Source: Bacillota bacterium
Lineage (GTDB): Bacteria; Bacillota_I; Bacilli_A; RF39; UBA660
Length of the DNA stretch: 18,530 bases
Assembly (NCBI GenBank): GCA_023391185.1
Contig: JAEWBI010000051.1
Coordinates: 1 to 18,530 of the forward strand
Direction of reading: 5' to 3'
Part shown: positions 6,316-14,692 of the stretch, one piece after another
Layout of the letters: the number at the start of each line of letters is the position of its first letter
How positions within the stretch are numbered: position 1 is the stretch's first letter
Program-made: the position numbers and the translations under genes
The notes under the pieces: generated by a model
Databases searched by the model: none
What the model saw: only the letters and a program-made list of their open reading frames with translations
What the model was told of the DNA's origin: nothing

Positions 6316-6831
6316 TTAGTTAGCGTATTTAATTAAATTTAATATTAAGAATAAATATAAATAATTAGTAGCATAACTTAATCTAAATCTATATGAAGAA
6401 CTAAATTCATATAAAGCAACACATTTATCAACGGCGCTTACTAACCAACTTTCCAAGTATTTTGGAATGGCAATATTAATAGGAAACATATGTGACTTTA
6501 TAATATCACGTTCTAAATTGTTAAGTTCAAACATATTATCAGCATTTCTAACCGCATACTTAGGATGTGTAAAGGTAGATAAAAATCTATCCATACTTGT
6601 TCTATCTTCGCTACTCATAAAAAAATCATGTAGTAATCCTGCACGAGCAACTTCGCTAGTATGAAGTCTTAATGCTTTTGAAACTAAATAAGAATAATAT
6701 GAAACTCTCATAGAATGAAGCATTCTAGAAGTTCCGTGATGTTCTATTTTATCTATTTCATTAAAGTGTTTATTATCCAATATATCTTTAACTAATATAT
6801 AATATTCATTGTCTTCAGTAATTTGATTCAA
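6316..6831 (-). CDS. HD-domain protein (predicted metal-dependent phosphohydrolase)
   Basis: 171 aa. The start is a TTG at 6831, supported by GAGGTG at 6839-6844 with a 7-base spacer; no nearby ATG has a Shine-Dalgarno. HD-superfamily ligands appear in order: His39 in MLHSMRVS, His68-Asp69 in AGLLHDFF, His89 and His114 in TFTHPKYA and KSHMFP, and Asp135 in VSAVDKCVALYE. The extra histidines resemble the larger HD-type phosphohydrolases (HD-GYP-like metal sites), but no GYP motif exists and the protein is short. Its substrate is unknown; second messengers, nucleotides or phosphorylated metabolites are all possible. The C-terminal 35 residues are hydrophobic and aromatic-rich, so it may contact the membrane. 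It is divergent from pyrG across a 228-base gap and has its own promoter and terminator. Confidence 0.8.
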   Translation of the reverse strand: MNQITEDNEYYILVKDILDNKHFNEIDKIEHHGTSRMLHSMRVSYYSYLVSKALRLHTSEVARAGLLHDFFMSSEDRTSMDRFLSTFTHPKYAVRNADNMFELNNLERDIIKSHMFPINIAIPKYLESWLVSAVDKCVALYEFSSSYRFRLSYATNYLYLFLILNLIKYAN

Positions 6832-6857
6832 CTTATTTCACCTCAGTAATTTACTAT

Positions 6858-6866
6858 ATTATATCA
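6858..6866 (-). promoter_or_regulatory. Extended -10 of the small HD-domain gene
   Basis: Read on the minus strand: TGATATAAT. The TTG start is 26 bases downstream. Upstream is an ATGAT-N5-ATCAT inverted repeat near 6873-6887; the -35 is not clear. Confidence 0.55.
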
Positions 6867-6967
6867 CTGTAGATGATTTTTTATCATAAAAATCGTACAG
6901 TTTTTTTTCATTTGACAGTTTTAATTTTACACTAAGACGAAAATAAATGCAAATTTAGTGCAAAGTA

Positions 6968-6996
6968 TTCACTAATTATTAAAGTAGTGTTATAAT
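6968..6996 (+). promoter_or_regulatory. pyrG promoter
   Basis: -35 TTCACT (6968-6973), 17-bp spacer, -10 TATAAT (6991-6996) with TGT extension. An inverted repeat TTAGTG/CACTAA (6955-6960, 6970-6975) overlaps the -35 and could be an operator. Transcription would begin near 7003. Confidence 0.7.
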
Positions 6997-7006
6997 TAAA
7001 AAGAGC

Positions 7007-7035
7007 CTATCAGTTCTCTAACTGATAGTTTTTTT
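7007..7035 (+). terminator. Leader terminator (attenuator) upstream of pyrG
   Basis: A perfect 9-bp stem CTATCAGTT/AACTGATAG (7007-7015, 7020-7028) with a 4-base loop is followed by seven T. It lies between the promoter and the pyrG Shine-Dalgarno (7046-7052), so every pyrG transcript must read through it. This placement matches the CTP-sensitive attenuator of Bacillus pyrG, though the initial GGGC typical of that mechanism is not present here. Confidence 0.8.
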
Positions 7036-7059
7036 GTTTTTGTTTAGGGAGGTAAAAGT

Positions 7060-8664
7060 ATGACAAAATATGTATTTGTAACAGGTGGTGTTGTATCAGG
7101 TCTTGGAAAAGGTATTACAGCGTCATCATTAGCTCTTTTATTAAAATCACGTGGATATAAGGTTTTTATGCAAAAATTTGATCCTTATATAAATGTTGAT
7201 CCGGGTACTATGAATCCAATTCAACATGGTGAAGTATTTGTTACCTATGATGGTTCAGAGACTGATCTTGATTTAGGTCATTACGAAAGATTTATAGATG
7301 AGGAACTTAACTATACTTCTAATATTACTAGTGGTAAGATTTACTCATCAGTAATTGAAAAAGAAAGAAAAGGCGACTATTTAGGCGCTACTGTTCAAAT
7401 GGTTCCACATATTACTAATGAAATTAAAAACAAAGTATATGAAGCAGGTTTAACTTCAAAAGCCGATATAGTTATTACCGAAATAGGAGGTACGGTAGGT
7501 GATATAGAATCACAATCGTTTATTGAAGCTTTAAGACAAATTCAATATGAGAAAGGTAGTAAGGATACATTCTTTGTACATACTACATTAATTCCATATA
7601 TATATGGTTCTGATGAACTTAAAACAAAACCTACACAAAATAGTGTAAGGGATTTAAGAAATATGGGTATTAGACCAGATGCACTTGTATGTAGGGCACC
7701 ATTTAATACTGGCGATGCTATAAAGAAAAAGTTATCGATGTTTTGTTCTGTACCAGCAGAAAATGTTATAGATTCTGTTGATGTGAAAAATATATATCAA
7801 ATTCCAATTAACTACTATGAACAACATTTTGATGAGATTGTTTTAAAACAATTTGAATTACCAGTTAAGAAAGCTAATTTAAAATATTGGGAAGATCTAA
7901 TTAAAACAGTTGATAATTTAAAAGATGAAGTTGAAATTGCCCTAGTAGGAAAATATATTGAACTTCATGACGCTTATATATCAGTAGCAGAGTCTTTAAA
8001 AGCAGCTGGATATAAATATAATCGCAAAGTTAATATCAACTGGGTTGATTCAGAAACTTTGGAAAATCCAGATGTTAATCTTAAAGAAGTATTTAAAAAT
8101 TCTAAAGGTATACTTGTTCCAGGGGGATTCGGTTCTCGTGGTATAAATGGTAAAATAAAAGCAATTAACTATGCAAGAACTAATAAAGTGCCTTTTTTAG
8201 GTATATGTTTGGGCATGCAACTTGCAGTTATAGAATTTGCTAAGAATGTAGTAGGCTTAGAAGATGTTAATTCTACCGAATTTGATTCTATGTGTGCTAA
8301 TCCAATAATAGATTTAATGTCAGATCAAAAATCTATCATTAATATGGGTGGAACCCTTAGACTTGGTAATTATGAATGTACACTTACACCAGGAACCTTA
8401 GCACATAAAATTTATAAGGAAGATAAAATTCTTGAAAGACATAGACATCGTTACGAATTTAATAATAAATATAAAGAAATGTTAGAGGAAAAAGGATTAG
8501 TATTTTCTGGAAGAAATGAAGCTGCTAATTTAGTAGAGATTGTTGAATTACCATCACATCCATTCTTTATTGCGGGACAATTCCATCCGGAATTTAAAAG
8601 TAGACCAACTAGACCGCATCCTTTATTTGATAATTTTGTTAAAGCAAGTATCGACACAAAATAA
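7060..8664 (+). CDS. pyrG: CTP synthase (glutamine hydrolysing)
   Basis: 534 aa, the usual length. Makes CTP from UTP, ATP and glutamine, the last step of de novo pyrimidine nucleotide synthesis, in the cytosol. The N-terminal synthetase domain shows the P-loop region TGGVVSGLGKGITASSLA, KFDPYINVDPGTMNP and GEVFVTYDGSETDLDLGHYERF. The C-terminal class I glutamine amidotransferase domain has the nucleophile Cys383 in GICLGMQ, the oxyanion-region GGFGSRG, and the triad pair in FHPE (His509, Glu511). ATG 7060 has AGGGAGG seven bases upstream. Transcribed alone: promoter and attenuator precede it and a terminator follows its stop. All key residues look intact, so it should be active. Confidence 0.98.
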   Translation: MTKYVFVTGGVVSGLGKGITASSLALLLKSRGYKVFMQKFDPYINVDPGTMNPIQHGEVFVTYDGSETDLDLGHYERFIDEELNYTSNITSGKIYSSVIEKERKGDYLGATVQMVPHITNEIKNKVYEAGLTSKADIVITEIGGTVGDIESQSFIEALRQIQYEKGSKDTFFVHTTLIPYIYGSDELKTKPTQNSVRDLRNMGIRPDALVCRAPFNTGDAIKKKLSMFCSVPAENVIDSVDVKNIYQIPINYYEQHFDEIVLKQFELPVKKANLKYWEDLIKTVDNLKDEVEIALVGKYIELHDAYISVAESLKAAGYKYNRKVNINWVDSETLENPDVNLKEVFKNSKGILVPGGFGSRGINGKIKAINYARTNKVPFLGICLGMQLAVIEFAKNVVGLEDVNSTEFDSMCANPIIDLMSDQKSIINMGGTLRLGNYECTLTPGTLAHKIYKEDKILERHRHRYEFNNKYKEMLEEKGLVFSGRNEAANLVEIVELPSHPFFIAGQFHPEFKSRPTRPHPLFDNFVKASIDTK

Positions 8665-8692
8665 GAATTACAAAACAGTAATTCTTTTTTTT
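8663..8692 (+). terminator. pyrG terminator
   Basis: A perfect 9-bp stem AAGAATTAC/GTAATTCTT (8663-8671, 8678-8686) with loop AAAACA is followed by a T run. It begins in the stop codon. Confidence 0.92.
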
Positions 8693-8701
8693 GGATATTA
8701 G

Positions 8702-8710
8702 TGTTATAAT
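8702..8710 (+). promoter_or_regulatory. Extended -10 of the glycosyltransferase operon
   Basis: TGTTATAAT just after the pyrG terminator. With initiation near 8717 the leader before ATG 8727 is only about ten bases, holding GGTG as a minimal Shine-Dalgarno. Confidence 0.65.
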
Positions 8711-8726
8711 GTAGATGGTGCATATT

Positions 8727-10562
8727 ATGAAAAAGAAAAAATTATTAAAATACATTATAATACTAATCTTTACAATTTTGACGACTTTTTCTTTAGTTGT
8801 TAATCTAGATATAAATAATATTATTATAGATAAGAAAAATGATAACGTTATTTTGATGTTAGTAGTTGGACTATTTATATATAAATTATTTAATAGTTAT
8901 TACTTAAAGAAAAAAAAGAATAGTCCTTGGTTTATTTTCTTGGCAGTTCTATTTTCTATATTTGTGGTAGTAGGATATAGTTATGATCAGACCGATAGTT
9001 GGGATTTATGTTTTAGTAAACCTATATTTTGGTTTTTAACTTTTGTAAGAATCACAGGTTACTATTTATTATTTAACTGTGTTATCCATAAGTTTTATGA
9101 TTTTATGAATAGTAACATTCAAAAAGATTTACCATTTACAAATAAATTAAAAGACTTAGTAGATAAAAAGCCTTTTATAACAAGTGTAGCAATTATGCTT
9201 ATATGCTGGCTTCCATATATAATTAGTTTTTATCCAGCTATACTTTCACCAGATCCATCAAATCAAATTAAACAGTTTTTTGGTATTCATACAAAATATA
9301 TGGATAGTGTTGATTTAATTGATGAAAGTGTGACTATTACTAACCACCACCCAGTACTTCATACTGTTCTTCTAGGTGGTTGTACAAAAATAGGTATGGT
9401 TTTATTTGATTCTACTAATATTGGTTTATTTCTATATAGTATTATTCAAATAATAATTTTATTATCAGCATTAGCATTTACAATTAAATACATGAATAAA
9501 TTAAATGTTCCTTATTATATTAAGTTTGGTGCTTTAATTATTTATAGCTTAGTACCTATTTTCCCACTATACGCAATGAGTGCTGTTAAAGACACTATCT
9601 TTACAGCTTTAGTTATAATATATATGATTAATATATATGACCTTATTAAGTATCGTAATACTTTAAAATATAGTAATAGAAAGTGCTTATTATTAGTTCT
9701 TTTACTATTTACTATTATGCTTATGAGAAATAATGGGTTATATTTAGTTGTTCTATCTTTTCCATTTTTATTTATAATTGAAAAAGAAAATAGAATTAAA
9801 TTAATTATGATATTAGTTCTTCCAGTAGTTTTGTATAATAGGTATGAAGATGTAATTCTTCCATATTTTAAGATAACTGAGGGAAGTATAAGAGAAATGT
9901 TATCGATACCATTCCAGCAGTCAGCTAGATATGTTAAAGAGTATAGTTATGATTTAGATGTTGATGAAATAAGCGCTATTGATAATGTTCTTAAAATACA
10001 TACTTTAGCTGAAAGATATAATCCAATTTTAGCTGATCCTGTAAAAAATGAATTTAATAAATATACAACTGATGAAGAGTTAAGTGCATATTTTAAACAG
10101 TGGTATAAAGGATTGCTAAAACACCCTGATTCATATATACAAGCTACAATAAATAATATATATGGCTATTTTGATCCAAATACTTCAAACTGGTATGTAT
10201 ATTATCGATATGATAGACGTCTTAGCCAAGAGGGGGATACCTTTAATTATAGTTTTAATAAACTAAGAGGTCCAAGAAATATACTTAGTAGTTATGCATT
10301 ATCATTTCCATATCTTCCAATATTAGGAATGATAGTAAATATTGGTTTTAATGTTTGGATATATATGTATATGTTTATGGTTTTAATAAAAGACAAAAAG
10401 TATAAATATTTAATATATTTAGCGCCAGTAGTATCATTAGTACTGGTATGTATTGCATCACCTGCTAATACATACTTTAGGTATGCTATGCCGTATATCT
10501 TTGCTATGCCAGTTATGGTAGCAATTTTTATAGATATAATAAGTAAAAAAGAGGAGTGTTAA
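8727..10562 (+). CDS. Polytopic membrane protein, GT-C-type glycosyltransferase (DUF6020-like)
   Basis: 611 aa from ATG 8727. An in-frame ATG at 8715 lies upstream of the likely transcription start (about 8717), so the shorter start is preferred. The protein has about a dozen hydrophobic helices with one long extracytoplasmic or re-entrant part near the C-terminus (around ISAIDNVLK to YDRRLSQEG). The first large loop contains SPDPSNQIKQ (Asp176) and TNHHPVLHT (His207-His208), the place and style of the catalytic acid loop of GT-C enzymes that take sugar from a polyprenyl-phosphate donor. Assignment to the DUF6020-type family is from memory of this motif pair, not a search. The next gene encodes a polyprenyl-phosphate sugar synthase, a natural donor supplier, one base after this stop. 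Target glycan (teichoic acid, glycolipid or surface protein) is unknown. Confidence 0.7.
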   Translation: MKKKKLLKYIIILIFTILTTFSLVVNLDINNIIIDKKNDNVILMLVVGLFIYKLFNSYYLKKKKNSPWFIFLAVLFSIFVVVGYSYDQTDSWDLCFSKPIFWFLTFVRITGYYLLFNCVIHKFYDFMNSNIQKDLPFTNKLKDLVDKKPFITSVAIMLICWLPYIISFYPAILSPDPSNQIKQFFGIHTKYMDSVDLIDESVTITNHHPVLHTVLLGGCTKIGMVLFDSTNIGLFLYSIIQIIILLSALAFTIKYMNKLNVPYYIKFGALIIYSLVPIFPLYAMSAVKDTIFTALVIIYMINIYDLIKYRNTLKYSNRKCLLLVLLLFTIMLMRNNGLYLVVLSFPFLFIIEKENRIKLIMILVLPVVLYNRYEDVILPYFKITEGSIREMLSIPFQQSARYVKEYSYDLDVDEISAIDNVLKIHTLAERYNPILADPVKNEFNKYTTDEELSAYFKQWYKGLLKHPDSYIQATINNIYGYFDPNTSNWYVYYRYDRRLSQEGDTFNYSFNKLRGPRNILSSYALSFPYLPILGMIVNIGFNVWIYMYMFMVLIKDKKYKYLIYLAPVVSLVLVCIASPANTYFRYAMPYIFAMPVMVAIFIDIISKKEEC

Positions 10563-10563
10563 T

Positions 10564-11499
10564 ATGTTTGGAAAAAAAGAGAAAAAGACTGTTGCAGTTT
10601 TGATACCTTGTTACAACGAGAGCAAAACAATTGAAAAAGTAGTAAAAGATTACAAAGAAGTCCTACCAGAAGCAGATATTTATGTATATGATAATAATTC
10701 AAAAGATCATACTGATGAAATTGCAAAAAAAGCTGGAGCTATTGTTAGATATGAGTATCGCCAAGGAAAAGGTAATGTTATAAGAAGCATGTTTAGAGAT
10801 ATAGATGCAGATTGTTACTTAATGATAGATGGTGATGATACATATCCAGCAGAAGATGCTCGTAAGATGGTTGATTTAGTTCTAGAAGGAAAAGCAGATA
10901 TGGTAATAGGTGATAGATTATCTAGTACATATTTTACTGAAAATAAAAGAGCATTTCATAATCTAGGAAATAAAATGGTTAGGTTTTTAATTAATAAGCT
11001 ATTTAATAATAATGTTAAAGATATTATGACAGGCTATAGAGCATTTAGTTATGAATTTGTAAAAGGATTCCCTGTTTTATCAAAAGGATTTGAAATAGAA
11101 ACAGAAATGACTATTCATTCAGTTGATAAGAACTATATGTTAGTAGAAGTTCCTGTATCATATAGAGATAGACCAGCTGGAAGCGTTTCTAAATTAAATA
11201 CGTATAGCGATGGTTTTAAGGTATTAAAAACAATCGCAACATTATTTAAAGAATATAAACCAGCCTTCTTCTTTAATATTTTTGCTAGTATATTCTTAAT
11301 CATATGTTTAATATTAGGACTTCCAGTTTTTATTGAATATTTCAATACTGGTTTAGTACCAAAATTTCCAAGTCTAATAGTAGCTGGTGTATTTTTAACA
11401 ATTTCACTTCTACTTTGGATAACAGGTATTATTCTTGAAGTTATTGTTAAAAAACATAAACAATTATATGAATTAATGATGAATCAAATAAAAAGATAA
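10564..11499 (+). CDS. GT2 family glycosyltransferase, polyprenyl-phosphate sugar synthase (DPM1-like)
   Basis: 311 aa, ATG 10564 with GAGGAG (10551-10556) inside the end of the upstream gene, so the pair is translationally coupled. Residues 9-220 form a GT-A domain: the opening VAVLIPCYNESKTI, a VYDNNSKDHT loop, RQGKGNVIRS, and the metal-binding DGD (Asp89, Asp91). The acceptor-region MTGYRAFSYEFV, FEIETEMTIHS and PVSYRDRPAGSVSKLNT are characteristic of dolichol/undecaprenyl-phosphate mannose or glucose synthases. Two C-terminal transmembrane helices (about 233-257 and 268-292) anchor it. It is expected to transfer a sugar from a nucleotide donor to undecaprenyl phosphate on the cytosolic face, supplying the GT-C partner after flipping. 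The sugar is not predictable. Confidence 0.9.
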   Translation: MFGKKEKKTVAVLIPCYNESKTIEKVVKDYKEVLPEADIYVYDNNSKDHTDEIAKKAGAIVRYEYRQGKGNVIRSMFRDIDADCYLMIDGDDTYPAEDARKMVDLVLEGKADMVIGDRLSSTYFTENKRAFHNLGNKMVRFLINKLFNNNVKDIMTGYRAFSYEFVKGFPVLSKGFEIETEMTIHSVDKNYMLVEVPVSYRDRPAGSVSKLNTYSDGFKVLKTIATLFKEYKPAFFFNIFASIFLIICLILGLPVFIEYFNTGLVPKFPSLIVAGVFLTISLLLWITGIILEVIVKKHKQLYELMMNQIKR

Positions 11500-11518
11500 T
11501 TTTAATTATCTTTTTTTT
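11492..11518 (+). terminator. Terminator of the glycosyltransferase operon
   Basis: A 9-bp stem AAAGATAAT/ATTATCTTT (11492-11500, 11505-11513) with loop TTTA is followed by a T run. The stop codon is inside the stem. Confidence 0.9.
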
Positions 11519-11593
11519 GTTGAAAATACATTTATTTTATTATGTTTTTAATAATTTTACATATAATGAGCACAATAAAATTATAATTATGCG

Positions 11594-11622
11594 TTTACAT
11601 CAATAATCTTTTATGATAAAAT
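11594..11622 (+). promoter_or_regulatory. Promoter of the prepilin-like gene
   Basis: -35 TTTACA (11594-11599), 17-bp spacer, -10 TAAAAT (11617-11622) with TGA extension. Initiation near 11629 means an upstream in-frame ATG at 11629 would sit at the transcript 5' end; ATG 11647, behind AGGATGG, is the better start. Confidence 0.65.
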
Positions 11623-11646
11623 TTACCAATGGATAGGATGGCAGAT

Positions 11647-14520
11647 ATGAGAAAAAAGAATTTTAAGGGGTTTACATTAATAGAACTTTTAGCAGTTATT
11701 TTAATATTAGGAATAATTGCTTTAATAGCAGTACCAGTAATTTCAAGAATGATTAAGGAAAGTAAAAGAGGTGCATTTGAAACATCCGTAAATAATATTT
11801 TGGATGTACTTGAGAATACTTGTAATATACAAACAATGAACAATGAAGCAGTAACATCAAAGTATATCTTTGCAAATGGCGAAGTATCACCCGCAATAGA
11901 TATTAAGGGTAGTTTGCCAAAAGATGGTACTGCTACAGTTGATTTAAACTGTAAGGTTGCAGCTAAATTAACTAATGGTAATTTCACAGCTGTAAAAACT
12001 ATTGCAGATGATGGTATAGCTGTAGTAGATGGAAATACATTAGAACAGCCTACTGTATTATTTGACACAAATGGTAATTCAGATTATTCTAAAACTGCAA
12101 GCATAAAGATAACTGTAAGTGATGAAAGCGGTCTTGATGAAAGTAGTTTAAAATACTTATGGAATATAACAACCAATATACCTGACGAAGCAAGTTTTAC
12201 AAATACATTTTCAAACAATGATACTATAAGTTCACCTAGTGACGCAAATGGTGAATATTATTTATGGATATTAGCAAAAGATACTAGTGGTAACACAGCA
12301 ATAACAAGAACTAGTGTATTTTATTTAGATAATACAAGTCCTGTTATAAACTTAAATGGTAGTAATCCAGCCACAATTAATTTAGATGATACTTATGTTG
12401 ATGAAGGTGCTTCGGTAACTGATAATATAGATAAAAGTATATCTATAGTTACTACAGGTACAATAAATCCTAGCATTGTAGGGACATATAGTATGACTTA
12501 TAGTGCTACAGATACAGCTGGAAATACTACAAGTATTACACGTGAAATAAATGTTATTGATACTGTTTTGCCTACTGTATCATTTGGAACAAATGGAAAT
12601 AATACATATGCAAAAATGAGAAATACGACAGTAACAGTTGATGATAATGGTGTAATTGATACAAGTAGTTTAAAATACTTATGGAATACTAGTACAAGTA
12701 CTCCAACTGAGGATTTATTTACTACTATATTCACTAATGGAGATACAATTACTACTCCAAATAATTTAACAGGTGGTTATTATTTATGGATATTAGCTAA
12801 AGATACTAGTGGTAATGTATTAATATCAAGAACTGATGTTTTTAATTTGGATAATCAAATTCCAGTAATAACATTAAATGGTAGTAGTTCATTAACAGTT
12901 AATTTAGGATCTTCTTATACTGATGCCGGAGCTTCAGCTACTGACAATATAGATGGTAGCATTCCAGTAACAATTACAGGTACAGTAAATCCTAATAGTG
13001 TTGGAACATATACTATTACTTATAATGCTACTGATACAGCTGGGAATAAAGCAGTTTCAGTCATAAGAACAATTAATGTCATAGATGTTAGTGCACCAGT
13101 TATAACGATGCTAGGAAGTAATCCAGTAAATATTAATATTGGTAGTAGTTATACTGATGCCGGAGCAACTGCAATAGATGATGTTGATGGTAATGTAACT
13201 AGCAAGATAACAACAACTAGTACAATAAATATTAATGCTTTAGGTAGTTATACTATTACATATAGAGTAACTGATTTGGCTGGAAATACAGCTACTGCAA
13301 TTAGAACTGTAAATGTTATAGATACTGTTTTACCTACTGTAACATTTGGTACAAATGGTAACGGTACTTATGCAAAAACAAGATCTTCTGTTGTTACTTT
13401 AAGTGACAACGTTGCTGTAAATTCTGGTAGTTTAAAATACTTATGGAGTACTAGTACAAGTGCGCCAAGTGAAGCTTCATTCACAACAACATTTACTAAT
13501 GGCGGAACTATAAGTAGTCCAGCAGGAGTAACTGGTATTTATTACTTATGGATACTTGGAAAAGATACTAGTGGAAATACAAGAATTGCAGGAAGTAACG
13601 CATTCTATTTAGATAATACAGTTCCAGTATATAGTAGCTATGCAATTACAAATGTTACTAGTAGTGGTTATGATGTATATGTATATGGAGTAAGCGATGC
13701 ACACATAGGAATAAATAGAGTACAATTTCCAACATGGACAGAATATAATGGTGGAGATGATATGCAACCAAGCTGGGAAACTAATGCAGCAGCTAGTGGA
13801 ACAAACCTTGGAAGTGGAACATGGTATTATAGAGTAAATGTTAGTGCTCATAACAATGAATCAGGAGTATACAATACACATGTATACATTTATGATAGTG
13901 CTGGTAATACTACAGCTTTTGCAGCTTCACAAACAACAGTGCCTCCTAGTGTATACTATTTAGTTGATGTAGTTAATGTTGGAGACTTTATAAGTTATAC
14001 AGGTAATAATGGGTGTACAAATTGTAGTGGGCAGAGTGTATCTTGTTATGGAGGATATGCTAATACTTATAATGGATGGAGAGTTATTTCAAAAAGTGGA
14101 AGTGGTGCTTCAGGTACAGTTTCGATAGTAGCTGCTGGTACAACAGAATGTATCGGTTCTAATGGAGGAACAAATGGTGCTGCATATAATACTCTAGCAA
14201 ATAAATATTTAAATACAACTTATGCTGCTAGTGCTAGAAGTATTAACTGTAATGACGCTTTACCATATTCTGCAGCAGCATGTACAAACTATACAACTTA
14301 TGTTGCAGATTCAATGATCCAACCAGGAGGATTCTATTATTTCGCAACACCATACTCAGGAAGTACATCAGTATACTGGGCGATTGTAGAATCTGGTAGA
14401 TTTAATACTAATGGTGGCTATACATTCGGTTTAAGACCTATAATTAACTTTAAATCAGGTGTAATAAAAACAGGTGGTAGTGGAACTAACGCTTCACCAT
14501 ATACAATATCTATTCAGTAG
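11647..14520 (+). CDS. Giant type IV prepilin-like surface protein with repeated Ig-like domains
   Basis: 957 aa from ATG 11647. The N-terminus is a class III prepilin signal: KGFTLIELLAVILILGII, with expected prepilin-peptidase cleavage after Gly, Phe at +1 and Glu5, then a helix. About 100 residues follow, then a repeat region. Type A Ig-like units (TVxFxTNGNxxYxK ... LWILxKDTSGN ... LDN) occur at 12049-12339, 12568-12858 and 13330-13620. Type B units (LNGSxxxxxNLGxSYTDxGA ... VGTYTITY) occur at 12340-12564, 12859-13089 and 13093-13323 and match the DUF5011 style. Order is A-B-A-B-B-A. Residues coded at 13621-13941 resemble the GBS Bsp-like repeat (VYGVSD, FPTWTEYNGGDD, HVYIYDSAGN). A C-terminal domain (13951-14517) has six cysteines and ends GLRPIINF with a glycine tail. 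It is probably displayed as a tip or minor-pilin adhesin; no pilus assembly genes are in the window. Transcribed alone. Confidence 0.9.
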   Translation: MRKKNFKGFTLIELLAVILILGIIALIAVPVISRMIKESKRGAFETSVNNILDVLENTCNIQTMNNEAVTSKYIFANGEVSPAIDIKGSLPKDGTATVDLNCKVAAKLTNGNFTAVKTIADDGIAVVDGNTLEQPTVLFDTNGNSDYSKTASIKITVSDESGLDESSLKYLWNITTNIPDEASFTNTFSNNDTISSPSDANGEYYLWILAKDTSGNTAITRTSVFYLDNTSPVINLNGSNPATINLDDTYVDEGASVTDNIDKSISIVTTGTINPSIVGTYSMTYSATDTAGNTTSITREINVIDTVLPTVSFGTNGNNTYAKMRNTTVTVDDNGVIDTSSLKYLWNTSTSTPTEDLFTTIFTNGDTITTPNNLTGGYYLWILAKDTSGNVLISRTDVFNLDNQIPVITLNGSSSLTVNLGSSYTDAGASATDNIDGSIPVTITGTVNPNSVGTYTITYNATDTAGNKAVSVIRTINVIDVSAPVITMLGSNPVNINIGSSYTDAGATAIDDVDGNVTSKITTTSTININALGSYTITYRVTDLAGNTATAIRTVNVIDTVLPTVTFGTNGNGTYAKTRSSVVTLSDNVAVNSGSLKYLWSTSTSAPSEASFTTTFTNGGTISSPAGVTGIYYLWILGKDTSGNTRIAGSNAFYLDNTVPVYSSYAITNVTSSGYDVYVYGVSDAHIGINRVQFPTWTEYNGGDDMQPSWETNAAASGTNLGSGTWYYRVNVSAHNNESGVYNTHVYIYDSAGNTTAFAASQTTVPPSVYYLVDVVNVGDFISYTGNNGCTNCSGQSVSCYGGYANTYNGWRVISKSGSGASGTVSIVAAGTTECIGSNGGTNGAAYNTLANKYLNTTYAASARSINCNDALPYSAAACTNYTTYVADSMIQPGGFYYFATPYSGSTSVYWAIVESGRFNTNGGYTFGLRPIINFKSGVIKTGGSGTNASPYTISIQ
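12049..13620 (+). repeat. Ig-like domain repeats inside the prepilin-like gene
   Basis: Three A units and three B units are alternately arranged. The DNA for LWILxKDTSGN is nearly identical at 12263, 12785 and 13549, and the openings at 12568 and 13330 are also nearly the same. That similarity could allow recombination to change repeat number. Confidence 0.85.
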
Positions 14521-14558
14521 ATATGTTAGTAAAATATTAATTAAATTTTATATATTTT

Positions 14559-14586
14559 AAACCAGTGAAAAAAGCACTGGTTTTTT
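14559..14586 (+). terminator. Terminator of the prepilin-like gene
   Basis: A perfect 9-bp stem AAACCAGTG/CACTGGTTT (14559-14567, 14575-14583) with a 7-base loop is followed by a T run. Confidence 0.93.
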
Positions 14587-14654
14587 ATTTATTAATAAAG
14601 TGTAAGAACTAATAAATTATTTTTCAATATGTAATTTAAATTATAACTATTTTG

Positions 14655-14663
14655 TGTTATAAT
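14655..14663 (+). promoter_or_regulatory. Extended -10 of A-B unit 1
   Basis: TGTTATAAT, 29 bases before ATG 14693. The -35 is weak. Confidence 0.6.
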
Positions 14664-14692
14664 AAAACAATATTTTTTAAGGAGTGATATAG

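Noticed and set aside
8715..8726. ATG 8715 as start of the GT-C gene
   Set aside because: It lies at or before the expected transcription start of the promoter at 8702-8710; ATG 8727 fits better.
11595..12068. Minus-strand open frame opposite the prepilin start
   Set aside because: It is antisense to the prepilin gene, has no Shine-Dalgarno or recognisable product, and its composition mirrors the sense gene.
13609..13851. Cysteine-rich minus-strand open frame
   Set aside because: Antisense shadow of the repeat-coding gene; no ribosome site.
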